The notes: generated by a model not told the origin, from the letters alone. Positions 26,439 through 35,782 are shown, numbered from the stretch's first letter. The stretch is DNA of 64,000 nt from Neobacillus massiliamazoniensis (GCF_001048695.1 NZ_CVRB01000003.1:958342-1022341), one strand, 5' to 3'. A program made the numbers and translations.

Positions 26439-26482
26439 AAAAACGAATATTATATTAAATGTGTTTAAAAACGTTCGTATTT
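26439..26482 (+). promoter_or_regulatory. Putative inverted PurBox pair (PurR operator)
   Basis: AAAAACGAATATT (26439-26451) and the inverted AACGTTCGTATTT (26470-26482) each match the PurBox consensus AWWWCCGAACWWT at 11 of 13 positions, in opposite orientation, 18 bases apart (16-17 is usual). They precede a purine permease, the class of gene PurR controls in Bacillus. No purine riboswitch is visible in the 114-base gap. Confidence 0.5.
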
Positions 26483-26495
26483 AGGAGTGGAATTC

Positions 26496-27800
26496 TTGTT
26501 TAAGCTTAAAGAACATCAAACAAATGTTAAGACAGAAATATTTGCCGGTCTTACAACATTTTTAACTATGGTCTATATTGTGGTTGTTAATCCGGTCATC
26601 CTTTCTGATGCCGGGGTCCCGTTTCAGCAGGTATTTACCGCAACCATTATTGCAGCTGTCGTAGGGACTTTATGGATGGGGCTGGTGGCAAACTATCCAA
26701 TTGCGATTGCTCCTGGAATGGGCCTAAATGCCTTTTTTGCATATTCAGTAGTAGGAACACATACCGGAATTAATTACCAAACAGCATTTGCCGCTGTCTT
26801 CGTTGCTGGTATTATTTTTGTGATTCTCTCTTTAACCGCGTTTCGTGAGAAATTAATTGAAGCCATTCCAGACAATTTAAAGTTTGGCATTTCTTCAGGA
26901 ATCGGCCTTTTCATTGCTTTTATTGGCTTAAAAATGTCTGGTATTATTACGAAAAATCCCGTCAATCTTGTCGGTCTTGGAAACCTTCATGCACCAGAGG
27001 CATTGTTAACAATTGTCGGACTTACGGTAACGCTTATATTAATGACTCTTAGAGTAAATGGAGCGATGTTTTTTGGTATGATCATTACCAGTATCATTGC
27101 CATTTTCACTGGCCAGCTCCATTTTACAAAAGGTTTTGTTTCCCTTCCATCTCTACCTGAAGGATTAATCATTACAAACCCATTTGATGCCTTTGGTCAA
27201 GTGATTGGTCATAGCTTGTATACGGTAGTATTTTCCTTCTTATTAGTAACAATTTTTGATACGACAGGAACAATGGTTGGTGTCGCCCAACAGGCAGGGT
27301 TAATGAAAGGAAAATCCTTGCCAAGAGCAAGGCAAGCACTCCTTTCAGATTCAATAGCTACCACAATTGGTTCTCTGTTTGGAACTAGCCCAACAACAGC
27401 GTTTGTCGAATCTACCAGCGGCGTTGCAACTGGGGGAAGGACAGGCCTGACTTCCGTCATTATTGCCGGATTGTTTATCATCTCTGCTTTTTTTGGTCCC
27501 CTTGTCGGTGCAGTTTCAGGGATTTCCGCAATTACAGCACCTTCATTGATCATTGTAGGAAGCTTAATGATGGGAAATATCTCTCGGGTTAAATGGGATG
27601 ATCTCGACGAAGCCTTCCCTGCCTTTTTAGTGATAATCAGTATGCCATTAACCTCTAGTATCTCAACTGGAATTGCTCTTGGATTTATCACGTATCCAAT
27701 TTTAAAAATTGTGAAGGGGAAATGGCGTGAAGTTCATCCATTAATTTATATTTTTGCTGTTTTATTCTTTTATCAGTTGGCCTTTTTGCAACATCCATAA
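26496..27800 (+). CDS. AzgA/NCS2-like purine (guanine/hypoxanthine) permease, PbuG/PbuO type
   Basis: A 434-residue, 12-14-helix transporter. IAPGMGLNAFFAY near residue 80 and FDTTGTMVGVAQQAG with TAFVESTSGVATGGRTG in the middle are diagnostic of the AzgA-like hypoxanthine/guanine permeases (B. subtilis PbuG and PbuO). It imports purine bases for salvage. The TTG at 26496 is eight bases after AGGAG; an upstream GTG overlaps that site. A PurBox-like pair lies immediately upstream, which favours a PurR-controlled permease; PbuG and PbuO cannot be separated by eye. Confidence 0.9.
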   Translation: MFKLKEHQTNVKTEIFAGLTTFLTMVYIVVVNPVILSDAGVPFQQVFTATIIAAVVGTLWMGLVANYPIAIAPGMGLNAFFAYSVVGTHTGINYQTAFAAVFVAGIIFVILSLTAFREKLIEAIPDNLKFGISSGIGLFIAFIGLKMSGIITKNPVNLVGLGNLHAPEALLTIVGLTVTLILMTLRVNGAMFFGMIITSIIAIFTGQLHFTKGFVSLPSLPEGLIITNPFDAFGQVIGHSLYTVVFSFLLVTIFDTTGTMVGVAQQAGLMKGKSLPRARQALLSDSIATTIGSLFGTSPTTAFVESTSGVATGGRTGLTSVIIAGLFIISAFFGPLVGAVSGISAITAPSLIIVGSLMMGNISRVKWDDLDEAFPAFLVIISMPLTSSISTGIALGFITYPILKIVKGKWREVHPLIYIFAVLFFYQLAFLQHP

Positions 27801-27801
27801 T

Positions 27802-28162
27802 GAAAAGCGCAAGCGCCTTGGTCAGCCCCGATATAGGGAGACTTGGGCACTGATAAGTGCCTTAGTCTCCCTTAATGCGCAGAGAAGGCGTTAGCCTTCA
27901 GTAGCCAAGTGCAAGACGAGCCGTCAGGATGCCACACCACTGCAAAATCATCTTTGCAGGCATGCGACGAGGTGAACAATAACTTCTCCGATTTTGCTTT
28001 GCCGCAGGAGCAAGAATCAATTTATTTAATAAAAATAAATTGGCTTGTGACCTCGAGGGGCTAGGCGCTCCGCCTAAAAACTCGCGTTTTTAGGCGTGCG
28101 AGGTATCGCTTTCGAAGCTTACTCTTATGGAGCTAGACAATTATCGAAGTCGAATTTTATAC
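27802..28162 (+). repeat. R2 dispersed repeat, long copy (R2c)
   Basis: About 360 bp. It starts AAAAGCGCAAGCGCCTTGGT and ends CGAAGTCGAATTTTATAC. Nested inverted segments are visible: AGGGAGACT / AGTCTCCCT around GGCACTGATAAGTGCC, AAGGCGTTAGCCTT, TTGCAGG...CATGCGACGAGG, AATTTATTTAATAAAAATAAATT and GCCTAAAAACTCGCGTTTTTAGGC. It is nearly identical in its first 230 bases to 48995-49230 on the same strand. It contains no credible gene and would form an elaborate RNA fold if read through from the purine permease gene. Confidence 0.85.
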
Positions 28163-28181
28163 ATCCTATTAGACAAGAAAA

Positions 28182-28220
28182 GCCCAAGATGAAAATGAAA
28201 GTTCATCTTGGGTTTTTCTT
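28182..28220 (+). terminator. Terminator following the purine permease and R2c
   Basis: CCCAAGATGAA, loop, TTCATCTTGGGTTTTTCTTTT: an 11-bp stem and T tract. Because it lies beyond R2c, the repeat is probably part of the permease mRNA 3' end. Confidence 0.88.
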
Positions 28221-28242
28221 TTACCTAATTTTCCCCTAGAAC

Positions 28243-28470
28243 AGGCACGTAAAACGATTTACGTGACTAAAATCATTCATTTTTCCCGAGATCGGGCACT
28301 TAAAACGATTTACGTGACCGAAATCATCCATTTCCCCAAATCCAGGCACGTAAAACGATTTACGTGACCGAATTCATTCATTTTCCCCAAATCCAGGCAC
28401 GTAAAACGATTTACGTGACCGAATTCATTCATTTTCCCCAAATCCAGGCACGTAAAACGATTTACGTAAC
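28243..28470. repeat. Tandem array A: five 51-bp units with a palindrome in each
   Basis: Units begin at 28244, 28295, 28345, 28396 and 28447 (period 50-51). Each contains CACGTAAAACGATTTACGTG, an 8-bp inverted repeat with a 4-base loop, followed by a spacer of the type ATTCATTTTCCCCAAATCCA. Units 3-5 are nearly identical; 1 and 2 have drifted. Because the period is 51, the minus strand is open with a 17-residue peptide repeat, which I regard as an artefact. The array abuts array B without a gap. Confidence 0.92.
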
Positions 28471-28850
28471 CATTGAGAAAGCTTATCAACGCCCTTTTCA
28501 TGTTTAATAGAGGCTTTCGGGCTTTGACAAGGCTCATCAACGCCCTTTTTCATGTTTTAGGAGGCTTTCGGGCATTGAGAAAGCTCATCAACGCCCTTTT
28601 TCCTGTTTTATGGAGGCTTTCGGGCTTTGACAGAGCTTATCAACGCCCTTTTTCATGTATCATGGAGGCTTTCGGGCACTGACAAGGCTCATCAACGCCC
28701 TTTTTCATGTTTTATGGAGACTTTCGGGCTTTGACAAGGCTCATCAACGCCCTTTTTCATGTTTTATGGAGGCTTTCGGGCATTGACAAGACTTATCAAC
28801 ACCCTTTTTCCTGTATTATGGGAACAATCGGTCATCGAGAGTGCTCTCTC
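28471..28850. repeat. Tandem array B: seven 51-52 bp units
   Basis: TCAACGCCC occurs at 28486, 28537, 28588, 28640, 28692 and 28744, with a variant TCAACACCC at 28796: periods 51, 51, 52, 52, 52, 52. A unit reads CTCATCAACGCCCTTTTTCA then TGTTTTATGGAGGCTTTCGG and GC(A/T)TTGACAAGG. The core ATCAACGCCCTTT(T/C)TC is shared, inverted, with array C at 55.4 kb. The array ends about 130 bp before the RND exporter gene. No spacers or cas genes, so it is not CRISPR. Confidence 0.92.
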
Positions 28851-28979
28851 CCCTTTTCTAGACAATGGAGCTAAGAAATATGAGAATATTATGATTTGAA
28901 ATAGTTTTATTTTTCAATCCATTCATGGTAAAATTGCATAGTTATAGGAAATTTAACCAAATTGGAGGGGAAATTTATT

Positions 28980-31900
28980 ATGTCTTGGTTAACAAAATGG
29001 GCCTTTAGTAACAAATCTGCTGTTACAATTATGGCATTACTGGTCCTAACAATGGGGATTATCAGTTATACAACCTTACCAATGGAATTCTTACCTGCAG
29101 CTGATAATCCTCAAGTATCCGTTATCGTCATGGGGCAAGGAACTGACTCTAAAACTATGGAAAGTCAAGTAACAGAACCAATTGAAAATGCTGTCGCTGG
29201 TACGAAGGGAAAAACGAATATATTTTCAACAACTGGTGATGGTTTTTCTAAAATAGACATCAATTTCGAATCAAAAACTGATATGAAAGTGGCAAAGCAG
29301 GAAGTCCAAGAATCACTCAGTAATGTTCAACTTCCGGCAAATGTCTCAAAGCCAACAGTCGTTCAACTAAACACCTCAATGATTCCTATTTCAGAGATTT
29401 CAGTTACCTTTAAAGATGGGCTTACCCCTGATAACTTAAAATTTGCCGAAAAGAAAATAGTCCCTTATATGAAAGATATTAAAGGTGTTTCTTCCATTCA
29501 AACCTATGGTATGTCGACCTCTTATGTTTCAATAAAGGTGAATAATGAATTATTGGCACAAAAACATGTATCCCTTCAATCTGTTTTAGAAGTTTTACAA
29601 GGACAGAATAGCGCTGTTTCAGTTGGTGAAAAAACGATCGACGGGAAAGCCAGCAATATTAAAGTGATTGGTAATATCGATTCCTTAACAAAAATTGAAA
29701 ACCTATCAGTAGCAGAAAATATAAATTTAAAGGATATTGCCTCTGTCGAAGTACATAAACCTGAAGGAACTTTAACAAGAATCAATGGTGCAGATGGGTT
29801 GGTGTTAGTTGTTACAAAGGACAGTCAATCTAATGCAGTTACTATTAGTAAAAAGCTCAAAGAGGCTACAAAAGAAATAAATAAGAAATATGATCAAGTA
29901 GAAACTAAAGTGATTGTCGCGACCGCAGACATGGTCGAACAATCCGTCACTTCGATGATGAAGGAAGTGTTAGTTGGAGCTTTATTTGCAACGATTGTAA
30001 TCATGCTCTTTTTACGAAATATACGCTCTACCTTCATTACTATTGTTTCCATACCATTATCATTAGCTTTCACTCTTTTCTTACTGTCGCGTTCCGGTGT
30101 TACCTTAAACATCTTGACGTTAGGCGGTGTTGCCGTTGCAGTAGGCCGATTAGTAGATGATAGTATTGTTGTCATTGAAAATATTTTCCGAAAAATGCAA
30201 AATGAAAAGTTTTCGATAAAATTAATTGTCGAAGCAGCAAAAGAGGTTTCTACTGCCATAACTGCTTCTACATTAACGACAGTAGCCGTCTTCTTACCAA
30301 TTGGTCTTGTCAACGGCGGTTTACAGGACTTCTTAATGCCATTTGCCTTAACCATTACCTATTCCTTGCTTTCATCACTGATCGTTGCACTTACGGTTGT
30401 TCCATTAATGAGTGCAGGTCTACTAAAAAATGCAAAGCTGCATCAACATAAACCATCGGTTAAGTTTATGAGATTGGTAACATGGTCGCTTAATCATAAA
30501 TGGGTCGTCCTAACATTATCCTTTGTACTATTTGTTGGCTCAATTAGCGCTTATGTTGTCATGCCAAAAGGGGCAGTCGATCGATCTTCAGCAGATTTTG
30601 TTCAGGTTGTATTAAATTATCCGAATGATACACCAATTGAAAAAGTAAAAGCAGGAACACTAGAGTTGGAAAAATATCTTTTGGATCTGAAGGAAGTCAA
30701 GGGTGAATTCACAACACTTGGAAACAATGCTGATGCGGCAAGATTTGGAGCTGTTGACTCCCCTACAAAAGCTTCCTATACTATTCTTCTTAAAGATAAA
30801 AAAGATACCGACAATGTCATAAAAAAAATCAACAATCAAAAGGAAAAATATCCTAACGCTACCTTAACAGCTGCTGCTTCTTCATTAATGGGTGGTGGAG
30901 CACCACAAATCACAATTGATGTAGTTGGGGACCAATTAAATAACTTAGAGCAGGCTTCCCAAAAAATAAAAGATAAAATTAAAAACATTAATGGAATTGA
31001 AAAAATCGAAACAAATGAGGATGATAAGAAGGCCGTTTATTCAATCGAAGTGGATCCTACAAAGGGGAATCCAGTTCAAGTTGCTCAGCAGCTTTCTGTT
31101 ATGTTAAACAAAACTCCACTTGGTGCAGTTAATTTAAACGACCAGAAAACTGTTGTTTATCTTGAACCTGTACTAGATCCGAAATCAGCGGATGAGTTAA
31201 AAAATATTCCTGTCATGATGCCCACAGGAATGGTACCAGTTGCTTCAATTGCACACTTAAATAAAGAGGAAAAGCCGTCAAACCAATTCCATAAGGACGG
31301 AGACCCTTATCTTCGGATAACAGCAACAGTAGATGCGAAAAAACTCTCTGATATTTCAACTGAAATAAATAACATCATTTTTGGAGACAAAAAAAATCAA
31401 AAGGGTTTAAAATTTGCAGATGGTGTGAAAATATACGTTGGTGGTGCCAGTTCCCAGCAAGCGGATGATTTCACAGATTTATTTACCACGATGCTTGTTT
31501 CGATCGGAATCGTCTTTTTAATCATGGTCATTACCTTTAAATCCATCCGAACACCGATTGCCATTTTATGTTCATTACCCCTTGCGGCGGTTGGCGCTAT
31601 TGTAGGCTTATTGGTTAGCAGAATTACCGTAGATATTACCGCCCTGCTAGGTGCCTTAATGCTGATAGGAATCGTCGTTACCAATGCGATTGTATTATTA
31701 GACAGGGTTAAGCAAAATGAGAAAAAAATGATAATCCGAGACGCGATTGTCGAAGCAACAGCGGTTCGAATGAGGCCGATTCTAATGACGGCTGTTGCGA
31801 CAATTTCAGCGATGATCCCACTATTGCTAAAAAAGGCCGAAACAGGAAATCTCGTGTCCCAAAGCCTTGCAATTGTCGTCATCGGCGGACTAAGTATTGC

Positions 31901-32009
31901 AACATTATTAACACTAATCGTCATTCCTGTGGTCTACGAATTGTTCCATTTTAAAAAATCTAAGAAACAGAGAATACAAAAAACAAATTCTAATGAGTTG
32001 TCACTATAA
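28980..32009 (+). CDS. RND-family multidrug/lipopeptide exporter, SwrC-like
   Basis: A 1009-residue resistance-nodulation-division transporter with the expected 12-helix layout: helix 1 at about 10-30, a large extracytoplasmic loop, the helix 4 proton-relay motif VAVGRLVDDSIVVIENIF, and a second loop before the last five helices. In Gram-positives the closest well-known member is B. subtilis SwrC (YerP), which exports surfactin and supports swarming. No membrane-fusion or outer-membrane partner is nearby, as usual for Firmicutes. The start at ATG 28980 is set by GGAGGGG 8-10 bases upstream; an upstream TTG overlaps that site. Preceded by tandem arrays A and B. Confidence 0.92.
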   Translation: MSWLTKWAFSNKSAVTIMALLVLTMGIISYTTLPMEFLPAADNPQVSVIVMGQGTDSKTMESQVTEPIENAVAGTKGKTNIFSTTGDGFSKIDINFESKTDMKVAKQEVQESLSNVQLPANVSKPTVVQLNTSMIPISEISVTFKDGLTPDNLKFAEKKIVPYMKDIKGVSSIQTYGMSTSYVSIKVNNELLAQKHVSLQSVLEVLQGQNSAVSVGEKTIDGKASNIKVIGNIDSLTKIENLSVAENINLKDIASVEVHKPEGTLTRINGADGLVLVVTKDSQSNAVTISKKLKEATKEINKKYDQVETKVIVATADMVEQSVTSMMKEVLVGALFATIVIMLFLRNIRSTFITIVSIPLSLAFTLFLLSRSGVTLNILTLGGVAVAVGRLVDDSIVVIENIFRKMQNEKFSIKLIVEAAKEVSTAITASTLTTVAVFLPIGLVNGGLQDFLMPFALTITYSLLSSLIVALTVVPLMSAGLLKNAKLHQHKPSVKFMRLVTWSLNHKWVVLTLSFVLFVGSISAYVVMPKGAVDRSSADFVQVVLNYPNDTPIEKVKAGTLELEKYLLDLKEVKGEFTTLGNNADAARFGAVDSPTKASYTILLKDKKDTDNVIKKINNQKEKYPNATLTAAASSLMGGGAPQITIDVVGDQLNNLEQASQKIKDKIKNINGIEKIETNEDDKKAVYSIEVDPTKGNPVQVAQQLSVMLNKTPLGAVNLNDQKTVVYLEPVLDPKSADELKNIPVMMPTGMVPVASIAHLNKEEKPSNQFHKDGDPYLRITATVDAKKLSDISTEINNIIFGDKKNQKGLKFADGVKIYVGGASSQQADDFTDLFTTMLVSIGIVFLIMVITFKSIRTPIAILCSLPLAAVGAIVGLLVSRITVDITALLGALMLIGIVVTNAIVLLDRVKQNEKKMIIRDAIVEATAVRMRPILMTAVATISAMIPLLLKKAETGNLVSQSLAIVVIGGLSIATLLTLIVIPVVYELFHFKKSKKQRIQKTNSNELSL

Positions 32010-32078
32010 ATTAGAACGACTGGCAGCCTTTTCCGGTGTTTCCTTTCTAGTTATGAATCATTTACAAATGACACAAAA

Positions 32079-32107
32079 AAGAACCGACAGAGAATCTGTC
32101 GGTTCTT
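32079..32107 (-). terminator. Terminator between the converging RND and XapX/deoC units
   Basis: AAGAACCGACAG, loop, CTGTCGGTTCTT; on the minus strand it is followed by a run of six T. It probably ends the deoC-XapX transcript and may also slow rightward readthrough. Confidence 0.85.
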
Positions 32108-32124
32108 GCAATTTATATTTAAAA

Positions 32125-32298
32125 TTATGAATGATGAATCAATTTCGTTATCCAATCAACAATAACGCCGCCAAAGTAAACGCCAAAAATACCAACAACT
32201 GCTGAAAATACTGGAGGTGCAGGTATTGGAAGCTTCAAAAATTTAAACACTATACCTACAAGTATTCCAGCGACCAATGACATAATTACTTCTTTCAT
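32125..32298 (-). CDS. XapX-domain small membrane protein
   Basis: A 57-residue protein. It starts MKEVIMSLVAGILVGIVFKF and contains LKLPIPAPPVFSAVVGIFGV, the PIPAPP turn between two hydrophobic helices that defines the XapX (DUF1427) domain, followed by YFGGVIVDWITKL. The family has no established biochemical role. The gene lies 20 bases downstream of deoC on the same strand and shares its terminator, so the two probably form an operon. The ribosome site is modest (GGGTGA, seven bases off). Confidence 0.82.
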   Translation of the reverse strand: MKEVIMSLVAGILVGIVFKFLKLPIPAPPVFSAVVGIFGVYFGGVIVDWITKLIHHS

Positions 32299-32318
32299 CT
32301 AATTCACCCGCCACAAAA

Positions 32319-32993
32319 TTAATAATTGCTGTGTGAAAGTTCACCCTTTGCAATCGAAACACCGGAACTTGCACCGATCCGAGTAGCTCCAGCCTCAACC
32401 ATTGCTAGTGCATCTTCACGGCTCCGAACTCCACCTGATGCTTTCACACCAATTGTAGGACCTACCGTTTTTCTCATTAGACGAATATCTTCAACTGTTG
32501 CACCACCTGTTGAAAAACCGGTTGAAGTTTTAACAAAATCTGCGCCGGCCTTAACAGAAAGCTCACAAGCTGTTACTTTTTCTTCATTCGTTAAAAGACA
32601 TGCTTCGATAATAACCTTTGTTAACGCTTTTCCTTTTGCAGCTTCAACAACAGCACGGATATCTCTTTCCACTAATTCATCCTGCCCATCTTTCAGTGCC
32701 GCAATGTTAATAACCATATCTACTTCTGTTGCCCCGTTTTCAATGGCATTTTTCGCTTCGAAAGCTTTTGTTTCAGTTGTAGATGCTCCAAGTGGGAAAC
32801 CGATTACCGTACACACTTTTACCTCTGGAGTTTCAGCGAGCAGCTCTGCAGCCGTTTTTACCCATACAGGGTTGACACAAACAGATGCAAACTTATATTG
32901 TTTTGCCTCTTCCACTAATGTTAAGATTTGTTCCTTTGTTGCGTCAGCTTTCAATAAAGTATGATCAATCATATTAACAATATTTTGAGACAT
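32319..32993 (-). CDS. deoC: Deoxyribose-phosphate aldolase
   Basis: A 224-residue class I aldolase. Active-site residues are all present: Asp92 in TEVDMVINI, the Schiff-base lysine Lys155 in DFVKTSTGF, and Lys184 in GVKASGGVR. It splits 2-deoxyribose-5-phosphate into glyceraldehyde-3-phosphate and acetaldehyde in deoxynucleoside catabolism. AGGAG lies ten bases before the ATG. In B. subtilis the gene (dra) is in an operon with nupC and pdp under DeoR; here only an XapX gene follows. Upstream ACAAATGTAAA repeats may be an operator. Confidence 0.96.
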   Translation of the reverse strand: MSQNIVNMIDHTLLKADATKEQILTLVEEAKQYKFASVCVNPVWVKTAAELLAETPEVKVCTVIGFPLGASTTETKAFEAKNAIENGATEVDMVINIAALKDGQDELVERDIRAVVEAAKGKALTKVIIEACLLTNEEKVTACELSVKAGADFVKTSTGFSTGGATVEDIRLMRKTVGPTIGVKASGGVRSREDALAMVEAGATRIGASSGVSIAKGELSHSNY

Positions 32994-33059
32994 TTTAGAT
33001 GCTCCTCCTATTTTTAAAAAAAAGATAGTTTATTATTCACTTTCAATTCCTAATGTTAC

Positions 33060-33192
33060 TATATCAAACAATTGAACATTTGTAACTACTGTTTTGAACA
33101 AATGTAAAAAATTCTACATAATTGGCCTATAACAGCATATGTTTTTGTAATTTTAGGAAAATTAACAATAACCTTTTACATTTGTAAAATAA
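33060..33192 (-). promoter_or_regulatory. Possible deoC operator region with TTTGTAA/ACAAATGTAAA repeats
   Basis: TTGAACATTTGTAAC (33071-33085), TTGAACAAATGTAAA (33094-33108) and the palindrome TTTTACATTTGTAAAA (33174-33189) share one theme upstream of deoC. B. subtilis DeoR binds TTGAAC-containing repeats in the equivalent place, so a DeoR-type operator is plausible. The repeats are seen; the regulator is inferred, and no deoR gene is in the window. Confidence 0.4.
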
Positions 33193-33305
33193 ATAGTGAA
33201 CAGATTTCATCCCAGTATCTTCCACCACTAAAAAGAAGAATTACAAAGGAAATCCTGTCAGGAAGAATATAAACTAACCAAAAATGGCTCAAAAAAAAGA
33301 TGTAC

Positions 33306-33404
33306 AAAAGCAAAGAGTCAGACCCCTCAACCTACAATATATAGCTGAATTTTGCATAATAAGCAGTTATATATTGAGTGTTAAGCGAGAGGTCAGACTC
33401 TTTT
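33306..33404 (-). terminator. Long hairpin, probable terminator of the oxidoreductase operon
   Basis: AAAGAGTCAGACC pairs with GGTCAGACTCTTT, and further inside CAATATATAGCTG pairs with CAGTTATATATTG, giving an interrupted stem of about 95 bases. T-rich tails exist on both sides. It lies between the leftward oxidoreductase operon (stop at 33418) and deoC. The GGTCAGAC core looks like a dispersed Bacillus repeat, but there is only one copy in this window. Confidence 0.65.
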
Positions 33405-33417
33405 TGGGCACCCTCTA

Positions 33418-33966
33418 CTATTTCATTTGAAATTGGACAAGTGAAGCGCCTTTTTCCAATGCCAGTTTGTTTATATCAATTAAATGATGTTTATCTGCAC
33501 CTAGAACTTTTTTTAATGACTCTACAATTGAATCTATGGAAACAATTTTAGTATATTCCAGGAATGAGCCTAACAAAATTATATTGGCTACACGGGAGTT
33601 GCCAAGGTCATTTGCCAAATCGGTCGCATTTATTTCAATAATTTTAATATCGGTTCTCTCTGATAGCCTGACAACCATAGATGAATTAATTATTAACAGC
33701 CCCCCTGGCCGGATTCGTGGTTCAAATTTATCAAACGAAGGATTATTTAGAACAATGGCTGTTGTTGGAGATGTGACCAGCGGTGAGCCTACCGGTTCAT
33801 CGCTGATGACAACAGCACAATTGGCCGTTCCGCCTCGCTGTTCCGGTCCATAAGAGGGAAGCCATGAGACACCTTTTCCTTCGATCATCCCAGCATAGGC
33901 GATTAATTGTCCCATCGACATAACGCCCTGCCCGCCAAAGCCTGCAATGATAATTTCTTCTAGCAT
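33418..33966 (-). CDS. 2-oxoacid:ferredoxin oxidoreductase, gamma subunit
   Basis: A 182-residue protein matching the gamma (catalytic-domain III) subunit: [21 protein letters not shown] at the N-terminus and the [19 protein letters not shown] signature. With the alpha and beta subunits it forms an enzyme that oxidatively decarboxylates 2-oxoacids to acyl-CoA and reduces ferredoxin. Its start overlaps the end of the beta gene by seven bases, with GGGGAGGGG as ribosome site. Last gene of the five-gene leftward operon. Substrate (2-oxoisovalerate type versus others) is not decided by sequence alone. Confidence 0.9.
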   Translation of the reverse strand: MLEEIIIAGFGGQGVMSMGQLIAYAGMIEGKGVSWLPSYGPEQRGGTANCAVVISDEPVGSPLVTSPTTAIVLNNPSFDKFEPRIRPGGLLIINSSMVVRLSERTDIKIIEINATDLANDLGNSRVANIILLGSFLEYTKIVSIDSIVESLKKVLGADKHHLIDINKLALEKGASLVQFQMK

Positions 33967-34721
33967 AGTTCATTCCCCTCCCCTTTATTTTTATAAACAC
34001 CAAGGGGATAAACAGGGACCATATTATTTTTGACCCAGTCAAGCGATTCATTCGGATCAAGCCCCCAGTTGGTCGGACACGTCGATAATACCTCCACCAT
34101 TGAAAATCCTAATCCTTTTTTCTGTGCTTCGAATGCTTTTCGAATGGCTTTTTTAGCCTTTAAAATATGAGGAATATCATGGGTCGATACCCGTTCAATA
34201 TAGGCTGTACAATCGAGAGTTGCAAGCATTTCACAAACCTTAATTGGTGAGCCTTGGATGCTTTCATTCCTGCCAAAAGGGGTTGTGGCTGTTTTTTGAC
34301 CAATTAATGTTGTTGGTGCCATTTGGCCACCAGTCATCCCATAAATAGCGTTATTGACAAAAATAACCGTAATTTTTTCCCCTCGTGCTGCAGCATGAAT
34401 GACTTCACTAATTCCAATCGAAGCAAGGTCACCATCCCCTTGGTAGGTAAACACAAAGCGGTCGGGAAGCACCCGCTTGATTCCCGTTGCGACTGCAGGG
34501 GCCCGGCCGTGGGCCGCCTGGGTCATATCACAATTAAAATACTCATAAGAGAGAACAGAACAACCAACCGAAGCTACACCAATGGTATCTTCTAAAATAT
34601 CCATTTCTTCTAACACTTCCCCGACGATTCGATGAATAACGCCGTGTGTGCAGCCGGGACAGTAATGGGTTGGATGATCCGTTAACCCGTTTGTTTTCTT
34701 AAATACAGTCTTCAATGTCAT
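33960..34721 (-). CDS. 2-oxoacid:ferredoxin oxidoreductase, beta (TPP-binding) subunit
   Basis: A 253-residue protein with the thiamine pyrophosphate site [12 protein letters not shown] followed by [13 protein letters not shown], and cysteines in HYCPGCTHG and [12 protein letters not shown] typical of VorA/KorB-like beta subunits. It provides the TPP site where the 2-oxoacid is decarboxylated. ATG overlaps the alpha-subunit stop by four bases, so translation is coupled. In aerobic Bacillaceae such complexes are sparse compared with pyruvate and branched-chain dehydrogenase complexes. Confidence 0.92.
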   Translation of the reverse strand: MTLKTVFKKTNGLTDHPTHYCPGCTHGVIHRIVGEVLEEMDILEDTIGVASVGCSVLSYEYFNCDMTQAAHGRAPAVATGIKRVLPDRFVFTYQGDGDLASIGISEVIHAAARGEKITVIFVNNAIYGMTGGQMAPTTLIGQKTATTPFGRNESIQGSPIKVCEMLATLDCTAYIERVSTHDIPHILKAKKAIRKAFEAQKKGLGFSMVEVLSTCPTNWGLDPNESLDWVKNNMVPVYPLGVYKNKGEGNELC

Positions 34722-35782
34722 ACCAAAACACCCCCGGAAACTGCAATAAGTTTTTCGTAAATTTCCTCCTGTGTAGGAACAACACCGCCGGTTCGCCCAA
34801 AGAAATCGACCGGTGCATGACCATTTACAGCTAGTCTAACATCCTCAATCATTTGCCCGGCACTCATTTCTACTGAAATATAAGCCTTAACATTATCCCT
34901 AGTTTCGAGAAAAGGTTTTTCTGGGAATGGCCAAAGAGATATCGGCCGGATTAAGCCAACCTTGATACCTTCTCTTCTCGCTTGTTTAATCGCATTCATC
35001 GCAATCCGAGCTACCGTACCAAATGCGACAATTATAATATCAGCATCGTCAATTAGGTACGTTTCATAACGGACCTCATGCTCCTTAATATGGGAGAATT
35101 TCTCTTGTAAATTCCAGTTTCGCTTTTCCAAACTTTCGGCATCTAGCTCTAATGATGTGATAATCTTCGGCCCACCATCGCCACGGGTTCCTGTTGTTGC
35201 CCAGTCCTTCTTCGGTAATTCTGCGGCAGTGCGTTCATTGAATTCTACCGGCTCCATCATTTGTCCAAGCATGCCATCACCCATTAAAATCACGGGTGTT
35301 CGATACTTGTCGGCGATATCAAATGCATCTTGTGTTAATTCAACAATTTCCTGCAGACTTGCCGGTGCTAAAACAGGTAGATTGTAATCCCCATGTCCCC
35401 CGCCTTTAGTTACCTGAAAATAATCAGATTGAGCTGGTTGAATATTTCCTAATCCAGGACCGCCACGAACAATATTGCAAATAACAGCGGGGAGTTCTGC
35501 TCCCACTAAATAAGAAATTCCTTCTTGCTTTAAGCTAAATCCCGGACTTGAGGAGGAAGTCATGACCCTGACACCCGTTCCAGCAGCACCATACACCATA
35601 TTAATGGCTGCAATTTCACTTTCCGCTTGAAGAAATAAGCCTCCTACTTCCGGAAGCCTTCTTGCCATATAAGCGACAAGCTCACTTTGCGGTGTTATTG
35701 GGTATCCGAAAAAGTATTTACAGCCTGCATGGACAGCTGCTTCTGCAATCACTTCATTCCCTTTCATTAACACTTTCCCCAT
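34718..35782 (-). CDS. 2-oxoacid:ferredoxin oxidoreductase, alpha subunit (VorB-like)
   Basis: A 354-residue alpha subunit: [35 protein letters not shown] and the [20 protein letters not shown] block follow VorB/KorA proteins, which bind the pyrimidine part of TPP and CoA. The ATG at 35782 is preferred because AAGGGAG lies eight bases upstream; an in-frame ATG at 35800 overlapping the ferredoxin stop has no ribosome site. The four-subunit arrangement with a separate ferredoxin is the 2-oxoisovalerate (VOR) or 2-oxoglutarate (KGOR) type. Confidence 0.9.
   Translation of the reverse strand: MGKVLMKGNEVIAEAAVHAGCKYFFGYPITPQSELVAYMARRLPEVGGLFLQAESEIAAINMVYGAAGTGVRVMTSSSSPGFSLKQEGISYLVGAELPAVICNIVRGGPGLGNIQPAQSDYFQVTKGGGHGDYNLPVLAPASLQEIVELTQDAFDIADKYRTPVILMGDGMLGQMMEPVEFNERTAAELPKKDWATTGTRGDGGPKIITSLELDAESLEKRNWNLQEKFSHIKEHEVRYETYLIDDADIIIVAFGTVARIAMNAIKQARREGIKVGLIRPISLWPFPEKPFLETRDNVKAYISVEMSAGQMIEDVRLAVNGHAPVDFFGRTGGVVPTQEEIYEKLIAVSGGVLV

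Noticed and set aside
27209..27691. A 160-codon leftward ORF
   Set aside because: Antisense shadow of the purine permease, with no ribosome site or recognisable domain.
28310..28682. Leftward and rightward ORFs with 17-residue peptide repeats (for example VNRFTCLDLGKMNEFGH)
   Set aside because: They arise because arrays A and B have a 51-bp period, a multiple of three. There is no ribosome site and the arrays' conserved feature is a DNA palindrome, not a peptide.
29894..31924. Leftward ORFs of 153 and 175 codons
   Set aside because: Antisense shadows of the RND exporter, low-complexity Ile/Thr/Val-rich translations.
32326..32964. A 212-codon rightward ORF
   Set aside because: It is the antisense shadow of deoC, whose active-site residues are intact.
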